Source: Dyella mobilis (lineage in GTDB: Bacteria; Pseudomonadota; Gammaproteobacteria; Xanthomonadales; Rhodanobacteraceae). From it: a stretch of DNA of 64,000 bases. Positions 20,281 to 29,108 of this stretch are shown piece by piece (the stretch's first letter is position 1; the number at the start of each line of letters is the position of its first letter). The stretch lies in contig NZ_JADIKF010000032.1 in the NCBI RefSeq assembly GCF_016904945.1, forward strand, positions 89,082-153,081, written 5' to 3'. The notes under the pieces are model-generated. The model was not told the origin of the DNA. It searched no databases and was given only the letters and a program-made list of their open reading frames with translations. The position numbers and the translations under genes are program-made.

Positions 20281-21110
20281 ATGAACAGCATCGTGACCGG
20301 CGATTTTCCGTATATCCACGGATTTTCCGCGGACGAACAGTCTCGGCTCGTGCGCCAGGCGCGCATGTTTGAATCCACGCTGTTCAGCCACATCGACTAC
20401 AGCGGCGCAAAACGGCTATTGGAAGTCGGTTGCGGGGTGGGTGCACAAACGGAGATTCTGCTGCGCCGTTTTCCCGAGCTGCACGTTACCGGCGTCGACC
20501 GATCTTCCGAGCAACTTGCGGTGGCCGAGCGCAATCTCGGCGCCACCGCGTGGTGTGCACAACGCTACGCTTTGCAGCAGGCGGATGCGGCGGATCTGCC
20601 GTTCGCCGAACGCAGCTTCGACGCCGCGTATCTGTGCTGGGTACTGGAGCACGTCCCCAGCCCCGCCCGCGGCTCAGCGAAGTTCGCCGCGTACTCAGCC
20701 CCGGCGCCACCGCATACGTGACGGAAGTGCTGAATTCCTCGTTTTTCCTCGATCCGTATTCACCCAACCTGTTGCGCTACTGGATGGCGTTCAACGACCA
20801 CCAGTACGACAGCGGCGGCGATCCATTTATCGGTGCCAAGCTGGGCAATCTGCTGTTGGCCGGCGGATATCGCGATGTACACACCGAAGTGAAGAACGTG
20901 CACCTGGACAATCGCCAACCGGGTCGGCGCAAACAGATGATCGAGTTTTGGGAAGAATTGCTGCTATCGGCAGCAGAACAGCTGATTGGCAAGGGCAAAA
21001 CCGACACCGCCACGGTGGAAGGCATGCGCGGCGAATTGCAGGCGGTGCGCAACGATCCCAATGCCGTGTTCTTTTTTGCCTTTGTGCAAGCGCGGGCGAC
21101 GGTTTACTGA
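20281..21110 (+). pseudogene. SAM-dependent methyltransferase, broken by a frameshift
   Basis: The first part (20281-20721, ATG start) encodes a class I methyltransferase with motif I LLEVGCGVGAQTEILLRRF, GVDRSSEQL, and AYLCWVLEHVPSP, then runs into unrelated residues and a stop. The continuation is found in another frame: RLSEVRRVLSPGATAYVTEV onwards to a stop at 21110, covering the expected C-terminal half. One missing base around 20665-20680, in the GC-rich run CCCGCCCGCGGCTCAG, would restore one reading frame of about 276 codons. Either the gene is a recent pseudogene or the base call is wrong. The substrate of the intact family member is not known. Confidence 0.85.
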
Positions 21111-21189
21111 AACAGGACCCCTGGCTCGTAAATCGCCCGCGGCACCTGCCGTTTGACGGCCGTCCTCCGTACCGTTATCGTGCGCCTGC

Positions 21190-21372
21190 CGAGGTTTTCA
21201 TCTCTTTATCTTTATAAAGAGATGGAATTAAAAGGGAAGCCGGTTGGAATCCGGCGCTGCCCCGCAGCGGTGTGTGGAAACGACCTTCGCCATAGGCACT
21301 GGGTTACCCCGGGAAGCGGCGAACAGTAGGCGGCGCGAGCCACGTCCACGAGCCCGAAGACCTGCCCTGGCC
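21190..21372 (+). ncRNA. Cobalamin (adenosylcobalamin) riboswitch controlling metE
   Basis: The conserved core reads AAAGGGAAGCCGG, then a paired CCGGTTGGAATCCGG-like stem, GCTGCCCCGC (B12-box region) and CACTGGG. GGGAAG...GGCG, GCGCGAGCCACG and GAAGACCTGCC follow in the order seen in Rfam cobalamin elements. It precedes metE, the B12-independent methionine synthase, whose repression by cobalamin is a classic arrangement. A perfect 10-bp hairpin (GCGCACCGTT TCGC AACGGTGCGC, 21376-21399) follows directly and may be part of the expression platform. The 5' boundary is approximate. Confidence 0.93.
21200..21223 (+). promoter_or_regulatory. 24-bp dyad operator candidate upstream of metE
   Basis: ATCTCTTTAT and ATAAAGAGAT form perfect 10-base arms around CTTT. 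The same 24-base pattern, aligned without gaps, recurs immediately before metK and before metF. It resembles the A/T-rich CTTTAT/ATAAAG dyads bound by ArsR-family SahR-type regulators of the SAM cycle; that assignment is inference, and no such regulator gene is in the window. Confidence 0.6.
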
Positions 21373-21583
21373 GAAGCGCACCGTTTCGCAACGGTGCGCC
21401 CGTACGACCTGGATCTCCGCGGGGAGGCCCGGCACCGCGTCGTATCCGGCGCGGCGCTCGTCCATCCCGCGGTTTATCCAGCTCGCCCGCGGGGGCGAAG
21501 GTCGACGGCGCGCATCACGGGCCCGACCCGCGGACGCGCCTGCCTTCGTTCCTCTTTGCCACCCATCGCAACGAGGAATACAC

Positions 21584-23863
21584 GTGACACACACCACCTA
21601 TCTGGGCTTTCCCCGCATCGGCCGCCGCCGCGAATTGAAGCGGGCATTGGAAACATACTGGCAGGACGGCAACGCCAGCGCCTTGCTGGATACCGCACGC
21701 GCTCTGCGACAACGCCATTGGCAGCTGGCACGCGAGGCCGGCATGCAGACGGTCGCGGTCAACGACTTTTCACTCTACGACCACGTGCTCGACACCGCCG
21801 TGATGTTCGACGCCGTGCCGGAACGCTACCGCTCCCTGTTGCAGGATGACCCGCTCGCCGGCTACTTCGCCATGGCTCGCGGCAATCGCAACCTGCACGC
21901 GCTGGAGATGACCAAATGGTTCGACACCAACTATCACTACATCGTCCCCGAGCTGCACGCCGGCCAGCGCTTTCAGCTCAACGCCAACAAGCCGCTGGCC
22001 GAATGGCGTGAGGCTGGCGCGCTGGGCTTGAATGCCCGCCCCGTCGTGCTCGGACCGGTTTCCTTCCTGCTGCTATCGAAAACCACCGATGGCAGCGATG
22101 CACTGAATCTGCTTGACGCCTTGCTGCCGGCATACGTGGAACTGCTTGCACAACTCGCGCAGGCGGGCGTCGACTGGATACAACTGGACGAGCCCTGCCT
22201 GGTTCAGGACCTGGATGAAACCGCCAGACTCGCCTACGTCGCCGCTTACGAGACACTGGCCCAAGGCGCCTCGCCGAAACGCCTGCTCGCCAGCTATTTC
22301 GGCGGCCTCGGCGACAATCTCGCGCTGGCCGCCAACCTGCCTGTCGATGGCTTGCACGTAGACCTCGTGCGCGCCCCCGAACAGCTCGATGCCGTGCTGT
22401 CCGCACTGCCGGCGCAACGCGTGCTGAGTGCCGGCGTGGTCGACGGGCGCAATATCTGGCGCAGTCAGCCGACGCAAGTCGTGACCTTGCTGCAAAAAAT
22501 CGCCGCGGCGCGCGGTACGGAAAACCTGTGGCTTGCACCGTCATGCTCGCTTTTGCACGCTCCGTACGATGTTGCACAGGAAACCTCGCTGCCCGCCGAA
22601 TTGCGCCATTGGCTGGCGTTTGCAAAGCAGAAACTGGAAGAGCTGAAACTGTATGCGCAAGCCCTCGATGGCGACGAAGGTGCCAAACACGCGCTCAGCG
22701 ATCAGTCCGCTCGCCTGGCCGCACGAAGGCTGGCGGACGGCGTGCAACGAAAGGATGTACGTGCCCGCGTGCGCGCCTTGAGTCCGCAAGCCACGCAGCG
22801 CCGCTCCAGCCTGGCGCACAGACGCAAAGTACAGGCCGAAGTGCTGGCGCTGCCGCCGCTGCCGACCACCACGATCGGATCGTTCCCGCAAACTGAAACG
22901 CTACGCCACGCGCGCGCCGAACATCGCGCCGAGCGCATCGACGGCGACGCCTACGAGAGCGTGCTTCGCGAAGAGATCGAACGGGTCATCCGCTTCCAGG
23001 AGAACATCGGCCTGGATGTCCTGGTGCACGGCGAGCCCGAACGCAACGACATGGTGGAGTATTTCGGCGAACAGCTCGACGGCTTTGCCTTCACCCGCCA
23101 CGGCTGGGTACAAAGCTACGGCTCGCGCTGTGTGAAACCGCCGATCATCTGGGGCGACGTATCCCGGCCGCAGCCGATGACCGTAAGCTGGACGCGCTAT
23201 GCGCAATCGCTGACCGACCGGCCGGTCAAAGGCATGCTGACCGGACCGGTTACCGTTTTGCAGTGGTCGTTTGTGCGCGACGACCTGCCGCGCGACCAGG
23301 TCTGCCTGCAATTGGCGCTGGCATTGCGCGACGAGGTGCACGACCTGGAAAGCGCCGGCATCCGCGTCATCCAGATCGACGAACCGGCACTGCGTGAAGG
23401 CTTGCCGATTCGCCGCGCCGATCACGCCGCGTATCTGGAATGGGCCGTGCGCTGCTTCCGCATCACCGCCGGCGGCACCGGCGATGCGACGCAGATCCAC
23501 ACCCACATGTGCTACAGCGAATTCAACGACATCATTGAAGCCGTCGCCGCGCTCGATGCCGATGTGATCTCGATTGAGAGCAGCCGTTCGCGCATGGAAC
23601 TGCTGCAGGCGTTCGAGGATTTCCGCTATCCGGGCAGCATCGGCCCCGGCGTGTACGACATCCACTCGCCGCGGGTGCCCTCGAAAACGGAAATGATCGA
23701 TCTGCTGCAGCGTGCATTGACGGTGCTGGAGCCCGGCCAGCTATGGGTCAATCCGGATTGCGGACTCAAGACGCGCGGCTGGAAGGAGACCGAACCGGCC
23801 CTGGTGGCGATGGTGCAGGCGGCGCAGTCGCTGCGCGCAACGCTACATACAGCCCACCCTTGA
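21584..23863 (+). CDS. metE: MetE, cobalamin-independent methionine synthase
   Basis: MetE transfers a methyl group from 5-methyltetrahydropteroyltri-glutamate to homocysteine in the cytoplasm. The 759-residue protein has the two-barrel MetE length. It opens with TTYLGFPRIGRRRELKRALE; the C-terminal catalytic half starts near LPTTTIGSFPQT. The zinc site is visible as HTHMCYSEF (His and Cys) and NPDCGLKTRGW (Cys). The start is a GTG with GAGGA about 7 bases upstream. A cobalamin riboswitch and a dyad operator lie upstream, so it is expected to be shut off when B12 is available. This implies that a B12-dependent MetH exists elsewhere, which is inference. Confidence 0.98.
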   Translation: MTHTTYLGFPRIGRRRELKRALETYWQDGNASALLDTARALRQRHWQLAREAGMQTVAVNDFSLYDHVLDTAVMFDAVPERYRSLLQDDPLAGYFAMARGNRNLHALEMTKWFDTNYHYIVPELHAGQRFQLNANKPLAEWREAGALGLNARPVVLGPVSFLLLSKTTDGSDALNLLDALLPAYVELLAQLAQAGVDWIQLDEPCLVQDLDETARLAYVAAYETLAQGASPKRLLASYFGGLGDNLALAANLPVDGLHVDLVRAPEQLDAVLSALPAQRVLSAGVVDGRNIWRSQPTQVVTLLQKIAAARGTENLWLAPSCSLLHAPYDVAQETSLPAELRHWLAFAKQKLEELKLYAQALDGDEGAKHALSDQSARLAARRLADGVQRKDVRARVRALSPQATQRRSSLAHRRKVQAEVLALPPLPTTTIGSFPQTETLRHARAEHRAERIDGDAYESVLREEIERVIRFQENIGLDVLVHGEPERNDMVEYFGEQLDGFAFTRHGWVQSYGSRCVKPPIIWGDVSRPQPMTVSWTRYAQSLTDRPVKGMLTGPVTVLQWSFVRDDLPRDQVCLQLALALRDEVHDLESAGIRVIQIDEPALREGLPIRRADHAAYLEWAVRCFRITAGGTGDATQIHTHMCYSEFNDIIEAVAALDADVISIESSRSRMELLQAFEDFRYPGSIGPGVYDIHSPRVPSKTEMIDLLQRALTVLEPGQLWVNPDCGLKTRGWKETEPALVAMVQAAQSLRATLHTAHP

Positions 23864-23876
23864 CGACCCATGGAAC

Positions 23877-23906
23877 GAGCACCTTCGCACCTGCGCGAAG
23901 GTGCTC
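23877..23906 (+). terminator. Stem-loop after metE
   Basis: GAGCACCTTCGC and GCGAAGGTGCTC make a perfect 12-bp stem around a 6-base loop, 13 bases after the metE stop. There is no U-run after it, so it may be a Rho-associated or mRNA-stabilising hairpin rather than a standard intrinsic terminator. Confidence 0.5.
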
Positions 23907-24118
23907 CGACCTGGGTGCGAAACATCCCAGGCCACCAGCGCCGGGAGCGCTTCCGGGCGCCTCGTCGAAGGCCGGAGCCTCCCAGGCGAGCTCCAGCCAG
24001 ACCCCGGGGCGATAACCCTGGCCGGCCGCCTGAATCCGGCCTCACTGTCACGTAGTTATGCAAGACTGGGCAGTGAAACCCAGGGCTAGTGCGTGTATCA
24101 TGGGCAATTCCCCCTTCC
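23907..24118 (+). other. Hairpin-rich metE-metK intergenic region
   Basis: No open reading frame with coding character is present. At least four short stems follow each other: CCTGGG/CCCAGG at 23910-23931, a CGGGAGCGCTTCCG stem near 23941, GGAGC/GCTCC near 23973-23995, and GGCCG/CGGCC near 24021-24043. A CTGGG/CCCAG stem then lies near 24066. It does not match SAM-I, SAH, SAM-II or cobalamin consensus elements as far as can be judged by eye. The stretch probably contains the metK promoter. Confidence 0.4.
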
Positions 24119-24142
24119 ATCTCTTTATCCGTAAAGAAGGAT
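24119..24142 (+). promoter_or_regulatory. 24-bp dyad operator candidate at metK
   Basis: ATCTCTTTATCC followed by GTAAAGAAGGAT aligns base for base with the perfect dyad before metE and with the one before metF. The inner part TCTTTA-TCCG-TAAAGA is a perfect inverted repeat. It overlaps the likely ribosome-binding region (AAGGA), 10 bases before the metK ATG, so binding here would block initiation or the promoter start. Confidence 0.55.
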
Positions 24143-24152
24143 ATAAGCCACG

Positions 24153-25349
24153 ATGAGCAACTTCCTCTTCACCTCCGAATCGGTCTCCGAAGGCCATCCG
24201 GACAAAGTCGCCGACCAGATTTCCGACGCCGTCCTCGACGCGATCCTGGCGCAGGACAACCGCGCGCGCGTGGCCTGCGAAACCATGGTGAAGACCGGCG
24301 TGGCCATCGTCGCCGGCGAAATCACCACCAGCGCCTGGATCGACCTGGAAGCGCTGACCCGCAAGGTGATCCTGGACATCGGCTACAACTCCAGCGACGT
24401 CGGTTTCGACGGCGCCACCTGCGGCGTGTTGAACCTGATCGGCAAGCAGTCGCCGGACATCAACCAGGGCGTGGACCGCAAGAAGCCCGAAGAACAGGGC
24501 GCTGGCGACCAGGGCCTGATGTTCGGCTACGCCACCAATGAAACCAAGGATTTCATGCCGGCGGCGATCTACTACTCGCACCGTCTGGTGGAACAGCAGG
24601 CCAAGATCCGCAAGAAGAAGAACTCCCCGCTGTCGTGGCTGCGCCCGGACGCCAAGAGCCAGGTTACCCTGCGCTATGAAGACGGCGTGGCGACCGCCAT
24701 CGACGCCGTGGTGCTGTCCACCCAGCACGATCCGGACGTGAAGCAGAAGGATCTGGTCGAGGCCGTGCGCGAGCACATCCTGAAGCCCGTGCTGCCGGCC
24801 AAGCTGCTGCACAAGGGCACCAAGTTCCACATCAACCCGACCGGCAAGTTCGTGATCGGCGGCCCGGTGGGCGACTGCGGCCTGACCGGTCGCAAGATCA
24901 TCGTCGACACCTACGGCGGCTGGGCCCGTCACGGTGGCGGCGCGTTCTCGGGCAAGGATCCGTCCAAGGTGGACCGCTCGGCTGCCTATGCCGCCCGCTA
25001 CGTGGCCAAGAACATCGTGGCTGCCGGCATTGCCGACCGCTGCGAAGTGCAGGTGAGCTACGCCATCGGCGTGGCCGAGCCGACCTCGATCTCGGTCACC
25101 ACCTTCGGCACCGGCAAGATCGCCGACGAGAAGATCGAAAAGCTGATCCGCAAGCACTTCGACCTGCGCCCGTACGGCATCATCAAGATGCTGGACCTGA
25201 TCCATCCGATGTACCAGCAGACCGCCAGCTACGGTCATTTCGGCCGCACCCCGTACGAAGTGAAGGGTCCGGACGGCAAGACCTACACGGCATTCTCCTG
25301 GGAGAAGACCGACAAGGCCGACGCGCTGCGCGCCGACGCCAAGCTGTAA
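24153..25349 (+). CDS. metK: MetK, S-adenosylmethionine synthetase
   Basis: MetK makes S-adenosylmethionine from methionine and ATP in the cytoplasm. The 398-residue protein carries [21 protein letters not shown] at the N-terminus, the ATP-binding [12 protein letters not shown], and the glycine-rich [19 protein letters not shown] loop, all diagnostic. It stands between metE and a strong intrinsic terminator. A 24-bp dyad shared with metE and metF lies directly upstream; no SAM riboswitch was recognised there. Codon choice is strongly GC-biased, as expected for a highly expressed gene of this genome. Confidence 0.98.
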   Translation: MSNFLFTSESVSEGHPDKVADQISDAVLDAILAQDNRARVACETMVKTGVAIVAGEITTSAWIDLEALTRKVILDIGYNSSDVGFDGATCGVLNLIGKQSPDINQGVDRKKPEEQGAGDQGLMFGYATNETKDFMPAAIYYSHRLVEQQAKIRKKKNSPLSWLRPDAKSQVTLRYEDGVATAIDAVVLSTQHDPDVKQKDLVEAVREHILKPVLPAKLLHKGTKFHINPTGKFVIGGPVGDCGLTGRKIIVDTYGGWARHGGGAFSGKDPSKVDRSAAYAARYVAKNIVAAGIADRCEVQVSYAIGVAEPTSISVTTFGTGKIADEKIEKLIRKHFDLRPYGIIKMLDLIHPMYQQTASYGHFGRTPYEVKGPDGKTYTAFSWEKTDKADALRADAKL

Positions 25350-25370
25350 TCTCTCCGGTTACGGCACACC

Positions 25371-25404
25371 ACAAAAAACCCCGCGGCATGCCGCGGGGTT
25401 TTTG
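25371..25404 (+). terminator. Intrinsic terminator of metK (probably bidirectional)
   Basis: CCCCGCGGCA and TGCCGCGGGG form a perfect palindrome with TTTTTG after it and an A-run before it. It separates the convergent metK and dacC genes and could end both transcripts. Confidence 0.92.
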
Positions 25405-25449
25405 TTTGTGCGGATCGACCGGCGCCGAAACTCGTAAACGGATCGTTGC

Positions 25450-26589
25450 TTATTCTTTCTTGTCGGCCGACGCGGCCAGCATCACCGGCTTCTTGGTCTT
25501 GCGGTTGCGATGGGCCAGGCGGGTGGTGCCGCTGCTGTGCTTGGCCTTGGTCGACTTGGCGGCCGGCGGACAAGTCTTGCCGCGATGCGGCTTGCACGCC
25601 GGGGTAGCCCGGGCCTGCATGCAGGCCCGGCTGCAGCGGCGATGGGTAACCGGCGCATCTTCGGCATCAGCCGTGCCGATCGGCGACAGCGCAGCGAGTA
25701 CGCGGCGCGTGGAACCGCCGATGCTGGCCGCGGCGATCAGCGCATCGGGGGTCGGCCGATGATCGAAACCGTCATCGAGCAGACGTGCCATCAAATTATC
25801 GCGGGCGCGGGCGGTGCGACCGCCCAGCACCACTGCAAACAGACGATGCCCATCGCGCACGGCGGTGGAGGCGAGGTTGAAACCGGAAGCGTCCGTGAAG
25901 CCGGTCTTCAGACCATCCATGCCCGGATAGCGATCCATCAGGTTGTTGTGCCCGCGGATCAGCTGGCCGCGGAACACGAAATCCTTGGTCGCAAAATAAT
26001 GGGAATACTGCGGAAAATCGTGATACAGCGCGATCGCCAGCTTGGCCATGTCACGCGCCGTGCTCTTGTTGTCCGGGTCCGGCAGGCCATTGGGGTTGTC
26101 GAAGTGGGTGGAACCCATGCCGAGCAGCGCCGCCTGGGCATTCATCATGTCGGAGAAATGGTCCTCCGAACCGCCCAGCGCCTCGGCCACGACCGTGGCG
26201 GCGTCATTGGCCGACTTGGTCACCATGCCGAGGATGCAATCGTTGACCGCGATGGTCTGACCGGCGCGCAAACCCAACTTGGTAGGTGCCTGCGAGGCAG
26301 CCAAGCTGGATACGGGCAGTTCCTGGTCGACCTTGAGCTTGCCGCTCTGCAGTGCCTGGAAGGTGAGGTACAGCGTCATCATCTTGGTCAGCGAAGCCGG
26401 GTAGTTCTGCTCATCGGCGTTCACCGCACTGAGCACCTCGCCGGTCGCCGGATCGATGACGATGGCCGCATAGCCGGCGTGGGCCACCCCGGCGAAAACG
26501 CCAAGGCCGACCACCAGCATGGCCGCAAACAGCCCCAGGACCCGGTCCAGCAAAGGCCGTGGCTGATTGGACTTGATGCTGTTCACCAC
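25450..26589 (-). CDS. dacC: D-alanyl-D-alanine carboxypeptidase (PBP5/6-like, S11 family)
   Basis: This periplasmic serine enzyme trims the terminal D-Ala of peptidoglycan stem peptides. The 379-residue precursor has a signal peptide ending around VAHAG (residue 38). The catalytic motifs are SxxK (S66-LT-K69), SxN (S126-A-N128) and KTG (228-230). After the catalytic domain the usual PBP5 C-terminal domain is replaced by a Lys/Arg/Ala-rich, Cys-containing tail of about 80 residues that lacks an obvious amphipathic anchor helix. Membrane or wall attachment through this basic tail is inference. The gene symbol is given by similarity to dacA/dacC and is not certain. It is divergent from uup. Confidence 0.9.
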   Translation of the reverse strand: MVNSIKSNQPRPLLDRVLGLFAAMLVVGLGVFAGVAHAGYAAIVIDPATGEVLSAVNADEQNYPASLTKMMTLYLTFQALQSGKLKVDQELPVSSLAASQAPTKLGLRAGQTIAVNDCILGMVTKSANDAATVVAEALGGSEDHFSDMMNAQAALLGMGSTHFDNPNGLPDPDNKSTARDMAKLAIALYHDFPQYSHYFATKDFVFRGQLIRGHNNLMDRYPGMDGLKTGFTDASGFNLASTAVRDGHRLFAVVLGGRTARARDNLMARLLDDGFDHRPTPDALIAAASIGGSTRRVLAALSPIGTADAEDAPVTHRRCSRACMQARATPACKPHRGKTCPPAAKSTKAKHSSGTTRLAHRNRKTKKPVMLAASADKKE

Positions 26590-26834
26590 GGCCTCCTAAC
26601 TCCCAAAACCGCGGTTTGCCCCGCGTCGCGCAACCTTAATGCATAGCCATCGCAATTTCCAGAGGAAATACTTTAATCGGCCATGCTAAGTGCATGTTTT
26701 TGTAAAATTTAACGTAGTCGGACGGCGTAAGAACCTGTTACGCTACCGTGACGACCGCCTGAATTATTCATCGACAACCTGTCACGTGTCTTTAGCGCCG
26801 CCCCGAATCCGAGCATCCGGCCGGTCGGCTTGGT

Positions 26835-26840
26835 TAAAAT
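26835..26840 (+). promoter_or_regulatory. -10 box of a possibly leaderless uup promoter
   Basis: TAAAAT is followed by AGGCGG and then the ATG of uup, so a transcript starting at the usual distance would have essentially no leader. The -35 region is weak. The remaining dacC-uup intergenic DNA (26590-26834) holds no other element that could be recognised. Confidence 0.4.
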
Positions 26841-26846
26841 AGGCGG

Positions 26847-28721
26847 ATGTCCCTGATCCAACTTCAGCGCGTCGATTTCAGCATCGGCGGCCCCCTCCTG
26901 CTCGAACACGTCGACCTCTCCATCGAGGCGAACGAGCGCGTGTGCATCGTCGGCCGTAACGGCGAAGGCAAATCCACCCTGATGAAGCTGATCGCCGGCG
27001 AGCTGCGTGCCGACGACGGCGAAGTGCGCGTGCAAGGCGGCGTCATCGTTGCGCGCATGGCGCAGGAAGTTCCGCAAGCCACCCAAGGCAGCGTGTTCGA
27101 CGTGGTCGCCGATGGCCTTGGCGATCTCGGCCACTTGCTGGCGCGCTATCACCACCTGCTGGCCGAAGGCGACCTGGATGCACTCGGCGACGTGCAGGAC
27201 CAGATCGAAGCGCAACACGGCTGGGATCTCGATCGCCGCGTCAACGACGTGCTGACCAAGCTTGAACTGCCGGCTGACACCGACTTTGCAGCGCTGTCGG
27301 GCGGCATGAAGCGCCGCGTACTGCTGGCACAGGCACTCGTGCGCAAGCCCGACGTGCTGTTGCTGGACGAACCCACCAACCATCTGGACATCGAAGCGAT
27401 CGGCTGGCTGGAAGGTTTCCTCAAGCAGTTCGAAGGCAGCATCATATTTGTCACGCATGACCGCAGTTTTCTGCGTGCCTTGGCCACGCGCATCGTCGAA
27501 ATCGATCGCGGCCAGCTCACCAGTTGGCCCGGCGATTACGACAACTACCTGCGCCGGCGCGAAGAACGCCTGCACGCCGAAGCACAAGCCAATGCGCTGT
27601 TCGACAAGAAGCTCGCACAAGAAGAAGTATGGATCCGCCAGGGCATCAAGGCGCGCCGCACCCGCAACGAAGGCCGCGTTCGTGCGCTGAAAGCCTTGCG
27701 CCGCGAACGATCCGAACGACGCGAGTTGAGCGGCACAGCGAAGATGTCGCTGGCCAATGCGCAGGCTTCCGGCAAGAAAGTGATCGATCTGCAGCACGTG
27801 CACCAGGCTTATGGCGGCCGCGTACTGATCGACGATCTCGGCACGGCCATCATGCGTGGCGACCGCGTGGGCATCATCGGGCCCAACGGTGCGGGCAAGA
27901 GCACGCTGCTCAAGATTCTGCTGGGCGAACTGACGCCGCAACGCGGCGAGGTCACGCTTGGCACCGGTTTGCAGATTGCTTATTTCGACCAGCACCGCGC
28001 GCAGCTCAACGATGCGCTCAATGCGCTGGACAACGTGGCCGAAGGCCGCGAATACATCGAACTCAACGGGCAACGCAAGCACATCATCGGCTATTTGCAG
28101 GACTTCCTGTTTTCGCCCGAACGTGCGCGCGCCCCCATCACCCGCCTTTCCGGCGGCGAGCGCAATCGTCTATTGCTGGCCAAACTTTTTGCGCAACCCT
28201 CCAATCTGTTGGTGATGGACGAACCGACCAACGATCTGGACGTCGAAACGCTGGAACTGCTGGAAGAACTGCTCACCGAATACCAGGGCACGCTGCTGCT
28301 GGTTTCGCACGACCGCGAATTTCTCGACAACGTCGTATCCAGCACGCTGGTACTGGAAGGCAACGGCACGGTCGGCGAATACGTCGGCGGGTATAGCGAC
28401 TGGTTGCGTCAAAAACCCGCAGAACGCAAACCGGCCGAGATTCAAACTCTCGACACCAGGCCAGCCGCCACGCCGGAAACGCCCACCGCCGCCGACAAGG
28501 CAAAACGAAAGCTCAGCTACAAAGATGCGCGCGAACTGGAGCAACTGCCGGCACGCATCGAACAGCTCGAGACGGAGATAGCAGCGCGTGCCGAGGCAAT
28601 GAACGATCCGTCGTTCTACCAACAAGACGCCGCCGCCATTCAGCACGCAAACGAAGCCTTGGCGAAGGCTCAGGCAGAACTCGATTCCGCCTACGTGCGC
28701 TGGTCGGAACTGGAAGGCTGA
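26847..28721 (+). CDS. uup: Uup-type ABC-F ATPase
   Basis: ABC-F proteins have two ATPase cassettes and no membrane part; Uup acts at the ribosome and affects transposon precise excision and DNA structure. The 624-residue protein has Walker A motifs GRNGEGKST (36-44) and GPNGAGKST, two LSGG-type signatures (LSGGMKRR, LSGGERNR), and Walker B motifs LLLDEPTNHLD and LVMDEPTNDLD. The C-terminal region from about 540 onward is a charged helical segment (KLSYKDARELEQLPARIEQL), the coiled-coil DNA-binding domain typical of Uup and absent from EttA and YheS. Its -10 box is six bases before the ATG. Confidence 0.94.
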   Translation: MSLIQLQRVDFSIGGPLLLEHVDLSIEANERVCIVGRNGEGKSTLMKLIAGELRADDGEVRVQGGVIVARMAQEVPQATQGSVFDVVADGLGDLGHLLARYHHLLAEGDLDALGDVQDQIEAQHGWDLDRRVNDVLTKLELPADTDFAALSGGMKRRVLLAQALVRKPDVLLLDEPTNHLDIEAIGWLEGFLKQFEGSIIFVTHDRSFLRALATRIVEIDRGQLTSWPGDYDNYLRRREERLHAEAQANALFDKKLAQEEVWIRQGIKARRTRNEGRVRALKALRRERSERRELSGTAKMSLANAQASGKKVIDLQHVHQAYGGRVLIDDLGTAIMRGDRVGIIGPNGAGKSTLLKILLGELTPQRGEVTLGTGLQIAYFDQHRAQLNDALNALDNVAEGREYIELNGQRKHIIGYLQDFLFSPERARAPITRLSGGERNRLLLAKLFAQPSNLLVMDEPTNDLDVETLELLEELLTEYQGTLLLVSHDREFLDNVVSSTLVLEGNGTVGEYVGGYSDWLRQKPAERKPAEIQTLDTRPAATPETPTAADKAKRKLSYKDARELEQLPARIEQLETEIAARAEAMNDPSFYQQDAAAIQHANEALAKAQAELDSAYVRWSELEG

Positions 28722-29108
28722 TACTCCGATCACCTCGTCCTCCGATTGCATCGCTGCCGCACGGGCAGGATTCGAGGACGCCAAGACCGCGCGCACGGCC
28801 CACACCCGCCGTGCGCGATGCAAACCAAAGCTTTGCGGCGAGCCGGTACAACGGCTTGCCAAATCCAGCTTACGGCGGCCGCGCACCACGGGCTGGTTTC
28901 GGTTCATTTCACGCACTCGTCACCACGAGGCCCCTTTAATGCCGAGTCGATCCCCAACGAATCGGTGACGCACACCATCGAAGAAAATCGCCTGCTCGGC
29001 CGGTAACCCTATGCATCCCTGCCGGATGCGAAGGGTGCCACCGACGCGATACGCAAGACACATCCCAAGCCCAATCAAGCAATGACTTCAACAGGGGGAG
29101 AAATTGCT
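28722..29108 (+). other. Gene-free stretch upstream of the TOMM locus
   Basis: No credible gene was found in 387 bases. A CGCGCACGG/CCGTGCGCG stem (28790-28817, 10-base loop) without a U-run may close the uup transcript, and a small GCATCC/GGATGC stem lies at 29013-29029. The promoter of the downstream FHA gene should be here but no clear -35/-10 pair was recognised. Confidence 0.4.

Noticed and set aside
23864..24152. A SAM-I or SAH riboswitch before metK
   Set aside because: The core segments (GAAGCC...GGCAACC, or CGAGG...AACGGCGCTC) are absent; only unspecific hairpins and the 24-bp dyad are seen.
28746..29006. 86-codon open frame between uup and the FHA gene
   Set aside because: No ribosome-binding site, amino-acid composition unlike a protein and overlap with a hairpin; treated as non-coding.
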